Source: Treponema sp.
GTDB lineage: Bacteria; Spirochaetota; Spirochaetia; Treponematales; Treponemataceae
Reading direction: 5' to 3'
NCBI GenBank assembly: GCA_024400915.1
Contig: JAKSLX010000001.1
Span: 1-64,000 of the forward strand
DNA length: 64,000 nt
Positions within the stretch are counted from its first letter, which is position 1. The number at the start of each line of letters is the position of its first letter. Below are positions 25,326 to 34,038 of the stretch, piece after piece. Made by a program: the position numbers and the translations under genes. The notes under the pieces are model-generated. The model made no database searches. It was not told where the DNA came from and saw nothing but the letters and a program-made list of their open reading frames with translations.

Positions 25326-26780
25326 TTATTTTAAATGTTCATTACGCCAGTTAAGCGCGATTTCCATATTTTTTGCAGCAACAGCGCAGAAATGTCGATT
25401 GATTTCAAGCGGATTTCCTGTTGCACTTTCATTTGCGTTTCTGACAAGACAAGGAGAACAGAAAGCTGCATTTTCACATTTACAGCATTCTCCATCACCA
25501 AGGTCCTTCATCTTCAATGAACGCAGCCATTGGATTTTTTCAGAATTATCCCAGATTTCCTTCAAGGAATTTTCATAGAGATTTCCGAGTACCATTTCCT
25601 GCCAGCCTGCACAAGGATAAACATTTCCATTGGCTACCATACAGCAGGAACTTTGTCCAACACCACAAATACGTCGTTCAGGATTTTGTTTTTCTATTTT
25701 TCCTTCAGAAAAATCAGACTTCAATAGACTTTCCTGATATGTGTAATCACCTTCAACAATTGCAGAAAGTACTTTTCCTGCATCATCAACAGTCAACCTC
25801 TGTTCAAGATTATCCGTTGCATGATTATATTTTGCCATCATCAGGTAATCTGTTCCGGCAATTATTTTATGTTCATGGCACCATTTCAGCACATCACTAA
25901 AATCATTTTTATTGATCTGCATTGTAGGACAACTTACTTGAACAGGAATATTATTTTCAATCAACTTCAAGATTGCGTTCTTTGTTTTTTCAAAACTACC
26001 AGGGAGCTTTGTAATTGCTTCATGATGTTCAGGAATCATTGAATAAAGGCTGACCTGAATGGCTGGAACATTTCCTTCTTTCATTATTTCAATTATCTCA
26101 TCATCCAATAAAGTCAGATTTGAAAGAATATGAATGTAGAAATCGTAGTTTTTAGCGGCCTTCAAAAACTCCTTAAAATGAGGATTCAACATTGGCTCCC
26201 CTCCAGAAAGAGTAAGAGAAAGTGTTCCCATTTTGCTCAACTGCTCAAGCACATCATAATAAAGCTTTGACTCAATATCATACAGTTTATATTCATGTGG
26301 AATATAACAGTGGACACAACGTTCATTGCAGCGTGAAGTCAATTCAATCTGAAAAGTAGTCAACTGTGGTTTACCGGCAAAATATTTTTCAAGATATGTC
26401 TGAGATCTTTCATCAGCTCTTTTTATTGCTGGAGTAAAATCTTGGGTCAACAATTTTGGATTTATTACATCATAAGTAAAGCCTTTATCTATCTGATCAA
26501 GTTCTTCTTTTGACTCAGCTTTTACTAGAAAACTATCTTCAACAAGCATATCAAGAAATTCTTCAACATCTTTAAGAAGAATCTCTCGTTCAACATTTCT
26601 AAATTTTTTCAATATATTATCTGTTATTTCATCTAAGCTCTGAGGAGTACGATTAACAGCAGCTAAAAAGACCGCACCATATTTATCTACAACCCTATCA
26701 TTCTGAATTCCAATCGAGACTATATAACCTATGTCACCATAATTTCTTATATAAGTATCTTTTTTCTGTCTATAAAACAT
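25326..26780 (-). CDS. Radical SAM/SPASM peptide maturase with PqqD-like N-terminus
   Basis: 484 aa. Residues ~1-100 form a PqqD-like precursor-recognition domain (DKYGAVFLAAVNRTPQSLDEI...FLDMLVEDSFLV). The radical SAM core carries CNERCVHCYIP (CxxxCxxC, ~150-160) for the 4Fe-4S cluster and SLTLSGGEPMLNPHF for SAM binding. The C-terminal SPASM domain has a Cys set (CGVGQSSCCMV, YPCAGW, CCKCENAAFCSPC, HFCAVA) for auxiliary clusters. Such enzymes modify a small ribosomally made peptide, often making thioether or C-C links at Cys-rich cores. A 40-aa Cys-rich peptide gene lies directly upstream. SD AGAGGA precedes the ATG. Confidence 0.85.
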   Translation of the reverse strand: MFYRQKKDTYIRNYGDIGYIVSIGIQNDRVVDKYGAVFLAAVNRTPQSLDEITDNILKKFRNVEREILLKDVEEFLDMLVEDSFLVKAESKEELDQIDKGFTYDVINPKLLTQDFTPAIKRADERSQTYLEKYFAGKPQLTTFQIELTSRCNERCVHCYIPHEYKLYDIESKLYYDVLEQLSKMGTLSLTLSGGEPMLNPHFKEFLKAAKNYDFYIHILSNLTLLDDEIIEIMKEGNVPAIQVSLYSMIPEHHEAITKLPGSFEKTKNAILKLIENNIPVQVSCPTMQINKNDFSDVLKWCHEHKIIAGTDYLMMAKYNHATDNLEQRLTVDDAGKVLSAIVEGDYTYQESLLKSDFSEGKIEKQNPERRICGVGQSSCCMVANGNVYPCAGWQEMVLGNLYENSLKEIWDNSEKIQWLRSLKMKDLGDGECCKCENAAFCSPCLVRNANESATGNPLEINRHFCAVAAKNMEIALNWRNEHLK

Positions 26781-26799
26781 TTTTTTCCTCTATGAAGAT

Positions 26800-26832
26800 C
26801 AGGCCCCTTTATCAATCGATCAAAGAGACCTG
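26800..26832 (-). promoter_or_regulatory. Hairpin between precursor and maturase genes
   Basis: On the minus strand CAGGTCTCTTTG and TAAAGGGGCCTG pair over 12 positions (three G-T pairs) with a short loop, and no T-run follows. Such hairpins commonly lower readthrough or stabilise the upstream message, so that peptide is made in excess of the enzyme. Confidence 0.5.
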
Positions 26833-26839
26833 AAAATGG

Positions 26840-26962
26840 TTACGCATTGTGTTCACAATAGCGACATTCCATTGGAGTCTTACATCCTTCAAAAGGACAG
26901 CTTGCTGCATAAACTCCAGTTGTTCCGTTCTGAGCCAGAACATTTGGCTTCTTATAGTCCAT
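26840..26962 (-). CDS. 40-aa Cys-rich RiPP precursor peptide
   Basis: MDYKKPNVLAQNGTTGVYAA leader, then SCPFEGCKTPMECRYCEHNA core with four Cys. Strong Shine-Dalgarno (AGGAGG, 8 nt). It ends 59 nt before the radical SAM/SPASM gene, the classic order for a precursor and its maturase. The four Cys make thioether (ranthipeptide/sactipeptide-like) modification likely. Final product and role (antimicrobial, signal, metal-binding) unknown. No dedicated exporter or protease is visible nearby. Confidence 0.7.
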   Translation of the reverse strand: MDYKKPNVLAQNGTTGVYAASCPFEGCKTPMECRYCEHNA

Positions 26963-27007
26963 AGTATTTCCTCCTTTTATAAAAATTTTATGATTATTTA
27001 AAATAAT

Positions 27008-27874
27008 CTACTCGCCTTTGGATTCCTTAAGAATCAATTCAACTTTACTGATCTGTTCCTTAAGCTTAGCCAGCTCCTTTTCAAGATCAGATTTTTCATC
27101 CAGCTTTTCTTTATCTGCAGAATGCAGTTCCATAAATCCAGAAGTAATGATTCCAGTTGGAACCGCCACAAGTCCAATTCCAAGAAGAGAAACAATTCCT
27201 CCAAGAATTTTTCCGGCCAATGTCACCGGATACAGATCTCCATATCCAACCGTTGTAAAAGTTACGATAGACCACCACATTCCTGAGAAAGCATTTTCAA
27301 AAACATCAGGCTGTGCATCATGCTCTGCAAAATACATAAGCGTAGAAGTAATGATCATCAAAATCATCAATATAAAAAATGACGACAAAAAATAGATAGC
27401 CCTGTTTTTTAATACAAGAAGAAGATAATTCAAAGCATCAATATACCTGCTGAACTTAAATAACCTCATAAGTTTGAACACCTTGAGGCTCCATAAAATT
27501 CTTAAATCAAAAGTAAAAATCATCGGCAGATAGAATGGAACAATAGAAAGCAGATCGATCATCGCCATAAAAGAAAAAATATATTTCAGCCTTGCAGTAC
27601 CAGATCTACAGTTCCTGAATTTTTCGGGAGCCGTCCAGATTCTTACCAGATATTCAATCGAAAAGATTACGACCGATACAATCTCAAACACACCCAATGC
27701 ATCAACAAGTCTTTGTGGAATTGAAAAGGTCTCAAGAAAAACCGACACAACGTTCAATGTAATCAGAGTGATGAAAAATATATCAAAGATCCTGCTTAAA
27801 GAATCTTCATATTCACCTTTTTCTATGACTTCATAAACCAGATTACGAATTCTTTTGTGATCTATATTCTTCAT
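27008..27874 (-). CDS. Voltage-gated-type potassium channel subunit
   Basis: 288 aa in six-transmembrane layout. Four segments lie in residues ~25-165, including a basic segment (ILWSLKVFKLMRLFKFSRY) like a voltage sensor. The pore loop follows with the K+ filter TTVGYGDLYP (~214-223), then a last membrane helix (ILGGIVSLLGIGLVAVPTGII). The C-terminal ~45 residues form a coiled coil (EKLDEKSDLEKELAKLKEQI). It should be a tetrameric inner-membrane K+ channel. Coded 6 nt after the unknown membrane protein gene, so the two are probably co-expressed. SD AGGAG. Confidence 0.88.
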   Translation of the reverse strand: MKNIDHKRIRNLVYEVIEKGEYEDSLSRIFDIFFITLITLNVVSVFLETFSIPQRLVDALGVFEIVSVVIFSIEYLVRIWTAPEKFRNCRSGTARLKYIFSFMAMIDLLSIVPFYLPMIFTFDLRILWSLKVFKLMRLFKFSRYIDALNYLLLVLKNRAIYFLSSFFILMILMIITSTLMYFAEHDAQPDVFENAFSGMWWSIVTFTTVGYGDLYPVTLAGKILGGIVSLLGIGLVAVPTGIITSGFMELHSADKEKLDEKSDLEKELAKLKEQISKVELILKESKGE

Positions 27875-27880
27875 ATGTTG

Positions 27881-29122
27881 TTACTTTCTCCTATAAACAA
27901 AGAATATGATCACAACTATCAGCACAAGGCAGAGTATAGGAGATACAACAGAGATGAGAGAAATAATATCTTTAAGCGAACCATTCTGGAGCACTTCTAC
28001 CAGACTGATATTCAGATCGCTTCCATCTTTAAAAGCACTTATGAGAGCAAGAACTCCAATGATTGAAAGTATCCTGTCAAAAAGACTTTGCCTGTCTTTC
28101 TCTCTTTTTTCCATTTCTACTTCAATTTCATCTTTTACAGAATTGCAGGTTTCTTCATAATCATCCAGAATCTGACTTACACCGGCACTTTCCATGTAGG
28201 CATTGTAAAAAGTCTCTTCAATAGAGTGATGCTTCAAGGCATTTTTGATTCTATTTCTTAAATGAACTGATTCTCTAAGCTGCTTCAAATTTTCAGATTT
28301 TAATTCCTCAAGATTTTTTATTTCTTTTATGCCTTTATCAAGCAGAAGATTGTTTTTTTCTGTTGCAGTTTCCAGAACCACACTTTCATAAATGGCTCGC
28401 AAATATTCTCGAACAATTCTGTCTGGAGCAGCTGCCAATTCTTCTTTATCAACAAGTCCAATTCCAGAATTTCCTGCAATAAAACTTAAACCATCCTTCA
28501 ATCTGATTAATGGCAATTCCGGTTGAATTTCTTCATCCAGCCAGCCAACTTCAGCAATGGTTTTTAACTGCTGCAAAATATCTGAATCAAAAGAATTATT
28601 TGTATTGAAGCTAAAAAGGAAATATGGAACTGGCACACCATTTTCTGCAAAACCTTCAAACATTGAATCAAGAAAACTGTCCGACAATTCTATTTTTGTA
28701 AAATCTGTTTTTTCAGTACCACGGGAAATAATGGTGACTTCTGAATCTGGACCAAGCTTCTTTTTGAGTTCACCTAAAACTTCAAAAAATGAATACTCGT
28801 AGAGTTCCTCCCCATCCGGGCAAGTATATGAACGAATAATATCATCAATTAATTTTGTGGAAGTCTGTGAAAAATCATAGCGGTATCTGCTTGTAATAAA
28901 TGCATAATCATTTTGGAAAATATATACATTGCATTCCTCAAAATCTGCCAGCACTTTTGTATCTTCAGAAATTGTAAAATCACCAGGACCAGTTTTCTTG
29001 TATTTGAATCCTGCCTGGCCGTTATACATAAAACGCTTTTCAAATGCATCGTTATTTTCAAAAGCAGCTGTTATGTTATTTACATTGATTAAATGAGCAA
29101 AGTAAATGTAGTTTCTTTCCAT
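27881..29122 (-). CDS. Tail-anchored unknown protein paired with a K+ channel
   Basis: 413 aa, not recognised. A soluble N-terminal ~250 residues is followed by a helical/coiled-coil stretch (~255-345), then two C-terminal membrane segments (LFDRILSIIGVLALISAF and VVSPILCLVLIVVIIFFVY) ending in basic residues. The bulk is therefore probably cytoplasmic. Its start codon lies divergent from the histidine-kinase gene. Its stop is 6 nt before the channel, suggesting it modulates or depends on the channel; no family supports this. Confidence 0.5.
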   Translation of the reverse strand: MERNYIYFAHLINVNNITAAFENNDAFEKRFMYNGQAGFKYKKTGPGDFTISEDTKVLADFEECNVYIFQNDYAFITSRYRYDFSQTSTKLIDDIIRSYTCPDGEELYEYSFFEVLGELKKKLGPDSEVTIISRGTEKTDFTKIELSDSFLDSMFEGFAENGVPVPYFLFSFNTNNSFDSDILQQLKTIAEVGWLDEEIQPELPLIRLKDGLSFIAGNSGIGLVDKEELAAAPDRIVREYLRAIYESVVLETATEKNNLLLDKGIKEIKNLEELKSENLKQLRESVHLRNRIKNALKHHSIEETFYNAYMESAGVSQILDDYEETCNSVKDEIEVEMEKREKDRQSLFDRILSIIGVLALISAFKDGSDLNISLVEVLQNGSLKDIISLISVVSPILCLVLIVVIIFFVYRRK

Positions 29123-29168
29123 ATCAAATTTCCCATTTACAATTATAAAATTACAGTTCTTATTGTCA

Positions 29169-29216
29169 CGAGTAAAAATCCCGACTACATTCGGGAATTT
29201 TTCCCGTTTTTACTCG
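29169..29216. repeat. Nested inverted repeat between divergent genes
   Basis: Outer arms CGAGTAAAAA (29169-29178) and TTTTTACTCG (29207-29216) are exact reverse complements. Within lie TCCCGA/TCGGGA and CGGGAA/TTCCCG. It sits in the divergent control region between the channel pair and the two-component operon, so a regulator operator is likely. A -10 (TATAAT, 29251-29256) follows, about 6 nt before the kinase ATG. Confidence 0.55.
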
Positions 29217-29261
29217 GGAATATTTCTCTGTAATTGTTTGCAGTTTCATTTATAATAAGAA

Positions 29262-30278
29262 ATGATGAATGTAAAAAAACTCTTTAAAATTGAATATATT
29301 CTCATTTATACCGCACTATTTGTGTTCATTCTTAATGTGAGTTTTAAAAGAATTGCCTCAAGTGAATTTAATAGAATTGACTTAGCCATAAATTCAATCA
29401 CCCTGCAAAATAAACAACCAGAGAACTTTGATCAGCTTTTGCTTCCCTTTTCATATTTTGATCAGAAAATTGAAAATCAGCTGAATGATGTACTGAATTT
29501 GATGAATATTCCAGACCGCCATGATGATTTAATTGAAGCCATAATCCAGCTCCAATATTCACTCCATCAAACAGAGCAAACTCTTTTATTCGGCTATGAC
29601 TGTCTTCTCTACTGTGCCCTTTTTCTTGCTGTAATTGCAGTTCTTGTTATTCTGTATAAAAACTTTTCATTTAAAATAGAAAACAATCGGCGAAAGGCAA
29701 TGAATGATGCCCAGATTAATTTTTCCCGAGACCTTCACGACGGTGTTGCTCAGGATCTTGCAGCAATGAAAATCTACCTTAAAAAAAATGATGTAGACAA
29801 AACCAACTTTTATGCAAACCACGCTTTTAAAGAAGTCCGCTATCTGATCGATTCTTTGCGTATGGACTTCAATGGAAATTTCGAAAAGGTTCTTGAAGAA
29901 ACAATCAATTCTTTTGAAGATAACTATGATATCAAAGCAAAATTTTTATGTGCGGCAGAAGGACTGAACAAACTAAAAGAAGAACAGCAGATTGAGATTT
30001 ACAGAATTTTGCAGGAAGCACTCAGTAATATTGCCCGCCATGCCAATGCCAGTGAAGTTGCAGTAAAAATTACAGAGGTTGGAAGCACCTTAAATATCAT
30101 CATAAGTGATAATGGAACTGGTTTTAACCAAGATGAAATTGCAAACAAAAAAAATGAAAAACACCATTACGGATTAGTCAACATAAAGGACCGCGTAAAA
30201 AAACTTGGTGGCACTGTTGATTTTGTTACAACGGAGGGTACTACAATTGCAATCACAATTAAAGATATTATTCGTTGA
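29262..30278 (+). CDS. NarX-type sensor histidine kinase
   Basis: 338 aa. One membrane segment at ~12-28, a ~80-residue extracytoplasmic part, and a second membrane segment at ~107-130. The HisKA_3 box FSRDLHDGVAQDLAAMKIYL holds the phospho-acceptor His (~157). The HATPase has ILQEALSNIARHANASEV (N-box), SDNGTGF and HYGLVNIKDRVKKLGG. It senses an envelope signal and phosphorylates the response regulator encoded next, whose frame overlaps its last codons. The -10 is so close to the ATG that the message may be leaderless. Confidence 0.88.
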   Translation: MMNVKKLFKIEYILIYTALFVFILNVSFKRIASSEFNRIDLAINSITLQNKQPENFDQLLLPFSYFDQKIENQLNDVLNLMNIPDRHDDLIEAIIQLQYSLHQTEQTLLFGYDCLLYCALFLAVIAVLVILYKNFSFKIENNRRKAMNDAQINFSRDLHDGVAQDLAAMKIYLKKNDVDKTNFYANHAFKEVRYLIDSLRMDFNGNFEKVLEETINSFEDNYDIKAKFLCAAEGLNKLKEEQQIEIYRILQEALSNIARHANASEVAVKITEVGSTLNIIISDNGTGFNQDEIANKKNEKHHYGLVNIKDRVKKLGGTVDFVTTEGTTIAITIKDIIR

Positions 30279-30924
30279 TGACCACGCAGGACTTAGAGAC
30301 GGCCTAGCCTTCATGCTCAATCAGAAGCTGAAAGAAGTTCAGTTCATAACCGTTTCAACATATACAGAAGCCATCGAATCCCTTAAAGAAAATTCAGATA
30401 TTCAGAATGTAATCCTAGACCTGAATCTTGACGGGAAAAACGGCCTTGAACTTATTCCAGAATTTCGAAAAATTCACTCAGACATCAGTATTCTAGTCTA
30501 CTCGATGTACAGCGATCCAATTCACATAGAAAATGCAATCAAGGCAAACATTCAGGGCTATATTTCTAAAGATGCTGATATAGAAGAATTGGAAACAGCC
30601 ATACTAACAGTCTGCAAGGGAAATACTTATTTTAACAAACAGGCTTCAAAAGTAATGCGCTCTCTGTTATTCGGAAATTCCGGAGCTTTTGAAACTTCTG
30701 ATGAAGTAACCCAATGTTTTAGAAATTACAAAACCCTTACTAAAAAAGAACAGGAAACATTCCTTCTTCTGGTACAGAAAAAAGAAATAGATGAAATTGC
30801 AAAGATTTTTGGAACCAGCGAAAAAACAGTTTTAAATTCCCGTTCAATAATTTATCAGAAAATGCAGGTAAAAGATCGCCTCGAACTTATTGAGGCAGCT
30901 AAAAATCTTGGAGTGATTTTATGA
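30247..30924 (+). CDS. NarL/LuxR-type response regulator
   Basis: 225 aa from a TTG start, chosen because GGAGGG lies 8 nt upstream and the receiver begins right after it (LKILFVDDHAGLRDG); the longer in-frame ATG has no SD and adds unlike sequence. Acidic pair DD, phospho-acceptor in NVILDLNLDGKNG, Ser in LVYSMYS and Lys in YISKDAD are all present. The C-terminal LuxR-type HTH (LTKKEQETFLLLVQKKEIDEIAKIF...TVLNSRSIIYQKM) binds DNA. It overlaps the kinase gene by 32 nt and the membrane protein gene by 4 nt. Confidence 0.88.
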   Translation: MQSQLKILFVDDHAGLRDGLAFMLNQKLKEVQFITVSTYTEAIESLKENSDIQNVILDLNLDGKNGLELIPEFRKIHSDISILVYSMYSDPIHIENAIKANIQGYISKDADIEELETAILTVCKGNTYFNKQASKVMRSLLFGNSGAFETSDEVTQCFRNYKTLTKKEQETFLLLVQKKEIDEIAKIFGTSEKTVLNSRSIIYQKMQVKDRLELIEAAKNLGVIL

Positions 30925-31478
30925 AAAAATTTCTGGCCCCAGCTATTCTTACACTTTCAGCCGTTATCATAAATTACTTTGGTTCAATTCTAGCAAGCAT
31001 TATTATTTTCCCACTATATCTCGATTCCCTGCTGACAATTGCCGTAACCGCCTGTTGTGGACTTATACCCGGTCTACTCTGCGCAATTTTCTCAAACATA
31101 CTTCTGACACTTTTTTCCAGTGCTTCCATCTGGTTTGTAACCTGCCATTTACTTACAGCTTTGATTGCCTGGTATGTATTCTATTTATATAGAAGAAAAA
31201 ATCCGAATAAGGAATATGCAATAGATCTTTTCTTATGGATAGGATTATTTGCCGCAATTGTTAATGGAATTTTAGGAAATATTATTGTATCAATTGTTCT
31301 AGCTTCCATTTCTTCACGGCCGCAAGTCGATGCAGTTGTTCAGGGAATCTACGTGGTTTTCCACAATCTACAGGTTGCAACTCACCTCGGCGGAATTATT
31401 GAAAATCTGGTAGATAAAATTTTAAGTGCTTTAATCAGTTTCGGTGTCTTTCGTTGGTATAAAAAAGTTGTTGGTTAA
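30921..31478 (+). CDS. ECF-transporter S-component-like membrane protein
   Basis: 185 aa, about five or six membrane segments, beginning MKKFLAPAILTLSAVIINYFG. The small size, hydrophobic segments and a GGIIENLVDKILSALISFG C-terminus are like the substrate-binding S subunits of energy-coupling-factor transporters for vitamins. No ECF ATPase or T subunit is nearby, so it would use a shared module. Its start overlaps the response-regulator stop by 4 nt, so it is probably controlled by that two-component system. Substrate unknown. Confidence 0.55.
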   Translation: MKKFLAPAILTLSAVIINYFGSILASIIIFPLYLDSLLTIAVTACCGLIPGLLCAIFSNILLTLFSSASIWFVTCHLLTALIAWYVFYLYRRKNPNKEYAIDLFLWIGLFAAIVNGILGNIIVSIVLASISSRPQVDAVVQGIYVVFHNLQVATHLGGIIENLVDKILSALISFGVFRWYKKVVG

Positions 31479-31580
31479 TTCAAACAAATTATATTTTTCT
31501 GCAAGCAGCTAACATCCAACCCATTGTTTTCCGCAATTTTTTCAGGAAGTCCTTAAGATTGATGTCAGGTAGGAAGAATA

Positions 31581-31613
31581 AAAGGGCAATATTTTTTACA
31601 TACATTGCCCTTT
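31581..31613. terminator. Bidirectional terminator between convergent genes
   Basis: AAAGGGCAAT and ATTGCCCTTT form a 10-bp stem with a 13-nt loop. T-rich sequence follows on both strands. It closes the kinase operon (+) and the 159-aa gene (-). Confidence 0.75.
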
Positions 31614-31628
31614 CTAATAATTCAGCGA

Positions 31629-32108
31629 TTATCTTATGACAGGATTGATTGTAGGGATATTTTCAACCAAAAGATTTCCCTTACCATCCTTGTCAAAGAT
31701 AATGAGACCTTTTTTGCCGCTTCTGTTGGTTCTTTCCTGAATTCGCCAGTCATGTTTATCATAGATAATGTATTCGTCCGATTCAAAAGAAAAGTCAAAC
31801 CCATTGATATATGTATTTTTTCCTTTCTCTATGAGCCAGTTACAAAGTTCAGCAAAGCAGGCTCTTAATTCATCATTATCTGAATATTCAATCAGGTCTC
31901 GGTTGTTCATAAGATTCACCATGTATGACAAGAACAACTGATTTCCCATTCCCTGAATAGAATCATTCTTATTCCAGCGCATCATTGTACCAGTAGCCAG
32001 AAATACAACTCCATTTTTAAAAGTTTTTGTTTCACCCTTAGGGGTAAGGAATTCATTTCCAATATTCTGAATATGAGACTCCACATCCTGATCTGGATGC
32101 ATAAGCAT
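31629..32108 (-). CDS. Hypothetical protein (159 aa)
   Basis: No family recognised. Soluble, with a central helical segment (GNQLFLSYMVNLMNNRDLIEY) and a beta-rich C-terminus (IIYDKHDWRIQERTNRSGKKGLIIFDKDGKGNLLVENI). Start is uncertain, as no Shine-Dalgarno is seen before either Met at the N-terminus. Ends 16 nt from the shared terminator. Transcribed away from the M18 aminopeptidase. Confidence 0.45.
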   Translation of the reverse strand: MLMHPDQDVESHIQNIGNEFLTPKGETKTFKNGVVFLATGTMMRWNKNDSIQGMGNQLFLSYMVNLMNNRDLIEYSDNDELRACFAELCNWLIEKGKNTYINGFDFSFESDEYIIYDKHDWRIQERTNRSGKKGLIIFDKDGKGNLLVENIPTINPVIR

Positions 32109-32196
32109 ATTGTTTTATACGGATCAACAGACATGAACTAATCAGTTGACAGAGGGACAAGAAAAATGGTTCTCTATTGATACACGAGGAGTAAAG

Positions 32197-33456
32197 ATGA
32201 GTTGCAAAAAGATGATTGGATTTATAGAAAGAAGTCCAAGCGTATTTCACGCTGTAAAAAATGTCTGCACATTACTTGAGGAAAACGGTTTTGTTAGACT
32301 TCATGAGAAAGACAAGTGGAACCTTAAATCGGGCAAGTATTTTACAACAAGAAATTCGTCAAGCGTGGTATCCTTTGAAATTCCAAAGGGTGATTTCAGC
32401 GGATTCCTCATTGCATCAAGTCATTCTGACTCACCCTGCTTCAAGATAAAGGAAAATCCGGAAATTGCATCGGATCTTTGCGTTAAACTGAACATTGAAA
32501 AATACGGTGGAATGTTGCTGGCTCCTTGGTTTGATCGTCCCCTTTCCGTTGCAGGAAGAATAATCTGGTCCAGGGATAATTCTACAGAACTTACGGAAAC
32601 CCTTGTGAACATAGACCGGGATCTTCTACTTATTCCAAGCCTTGCCATCCACATGAACCGCGATGCAAACAAAGGAAATGAAATCAGCGTTCAGAACGAC
32701 ATGTGCCCTTTGTTTTCTCTTGATAAAAATGAAACGCTCATTAGCATTATTTCACAGGAAGCAAAGGTTCCCGAAGACAAGATTGTCAGCACCGACCTCT
32801 ACCTTTACAATAGATGTCCTTCATCAAATTGGGGTGCGCAGAAGGAATTCATTTCAGCACCAAAACTTGATGACCTTGAATGTGTTTATACAACCTTAAT
32901 GGGATTTATTCAAAGTTCCAGCAACAACTTTACAAAAGTCCATGCAGTTTTTGACAACGAGGAAGTGGGAAGTCTTACAAGGCAGGGTGCCGATTCAACT
33001 TTCCTGAGCGATGTTCTTCATAGGATAAATTCTTCACTTGGACGCACTGAGGAAGATTATCACACAGCCATTGCACAGAGTTTCATGGTAAGTGCTGACA
33101 ACGCCCATGCAGTTCATCCAAACTACAGTTCTAAAGCAGACCCTATTAACCGTCCAGAAATGAACAAGGGGCCTGTAATTAAATTCAATGCGGCACAGAA
33201 ATACACAAGCGATGCCATAAGTTCAGCCATGTTCAAGCAGGTGTGCAAAAAGGCAGGTATTCCGTTCCAGATTTTTACAAACAATTCTGACGTTGCTGGC
33301 GGATCTACTTTAGGCAACATTTCCAACGCCCACGTTTCCCTTCGCTGCGTAGACATTGGACTTGCCCAGCTTGCCATGCATTCACCATACGAAACGGCGG
33401 GCGTAAAGGATGTTGATTACATGATTAAGGCAATAGAAGGATTCTATTCTATATAA
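32197..33456 (+). CDS. M18-family aminopeptidase
   Basis: 419 aa from the ATG of MSCKKMIGFIERSPSVFHAV, which has GAGGAG 7 nt upstream; 17 in-frame codons before it are ignored. Family motifs are present: ASSHSDSPCFKIK (metal-binding His/Asp), AVFDNEEVGSLTRQGAD (catalytic Glu pair) and VSADNAHAVHPNY (metal His). M18 enzymes are dinuclear-zinc, dodecameric cytosolic aminopeptidases that prefer acidic or large N-terminal residues. Family length is ~430 aa, so this copy is complete. Role: peptide turnover. Confidence 0.9.
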   Translation: MSCKKMIGFIERSPSVFHAVKNVCTLLEENGFVRLHEKDKWNLKSGKYFTTRNSSSVVSFEIPKGDFSGFLIASSHSDSPCFKIKENPEIASDLCVKLNIEKYGGMLLAPWFDRPLSVAGRIIWSRDNSTELTETLVNIDRDLLLIPSLAIHMNRDANKGNEISVQNDMCPLFSLDKNETLISIISQEAKVPEDKIVSTDLYLYNRCPSSNWGAQKEFISAPKLDDLECVYTTLMGFIQSSSNNFTKVHAVFDNEEVGSLTRQGADSTFLSDVLHRINSSLGRTEEDYHTAIAQSFMVSADNAHAVHPNYSSKADPINRPEMNKGPVIKFNAAQKYTSDAISSAMFKQVCKKAGIPFQIFTNNSDVAGGSTLGNISNAHVSLRCVDIGLAQLAMHSPYETAGVKDVDYMIKAIEGFYSI

Positions 33457-33458
33457 AT

Positions 33459-33923
33459 TCAGTACAAATCATGATGCATTTTTGAATAGTCGGAAAAGAG
33501 CTTGAGGCATTCTTCCCTACCAGTTTCTTCTCCGTAGTTTCCGCCATTTCCTTTATTCCAGTTTTCATAAAATTTTTCATCACGGAAACCAATGGAATCA
33601 GTATCTTCAATCGTGCAGCCATAATAGGTTTTTGAAATATTTGCCCACAGAATTGCTCCCTTGCACATTGGACATGGAGCAGCAGTTGTATAGATTGAAC
33701 AGCCGGACAGATCATGGCTTCCAAGTTTTTTGCAGGCATCACGGATTGCCATCATTTCACCGTGACAGGTTGGATCATGATTCATCAGAACCTGGTTATG
33801 TCCCCTTCCGACAATTTTTCCGCCCTTTACGATGACACTGCCAAAAGGTCCTCCATGTTTTTCATTGATGCCTTCGTAGGCTTCCTTTACGGCTTCCTTC
33901 ATAAAATCCATATTTTCTTCCAT
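33459..33923 (-). CDS. Nucleoside/guanine deaminase-like zinc enzyme
   Basis: 154 aa. Cytidine-deaminase-fold motifs: THGPFG-like GGPFGSVIVKGGKIVG, then CHGEMMAIRDACKKLG with the zinc His and catalytic Glu (HGE in place of the usual HAE), then APCPMCKGAILWAN with the two zinc Cys. Length and the C-terminal tail resemble GuaD-type guanine deaminases more than tRNA adenosine deaminase. It converges on the aminopeptidase (2 nt between stops) and is divergent from the nucleoside-transporter locus, fitting purine salvage. Confidence 0.8.
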   Translation of the reverse strand: MEENMDFMKEAVKEAYEGINEKHGGPFGSVIVKGGKIVGRGHNQVLMNHDPTCHGEMMAIRDACKKLGSHDLSGCSIYTTAAPCPMCKGAILWANISKTYYGCTIEDTDSIGFRDEKFYENWNKGNGGNYGEETGREECLKLFSDYSKMHHDLY

Positions 33924-34038
33924 AAATAAAATTATAATGCATTATTTGTCGAAATGTCTTATCAATTTTTTTGCAATGTTCTATAATTTAATAAGCTTCC
34001 AAAGGGAAACCGGAAGCAACTTATATTGGAGGATTTCA

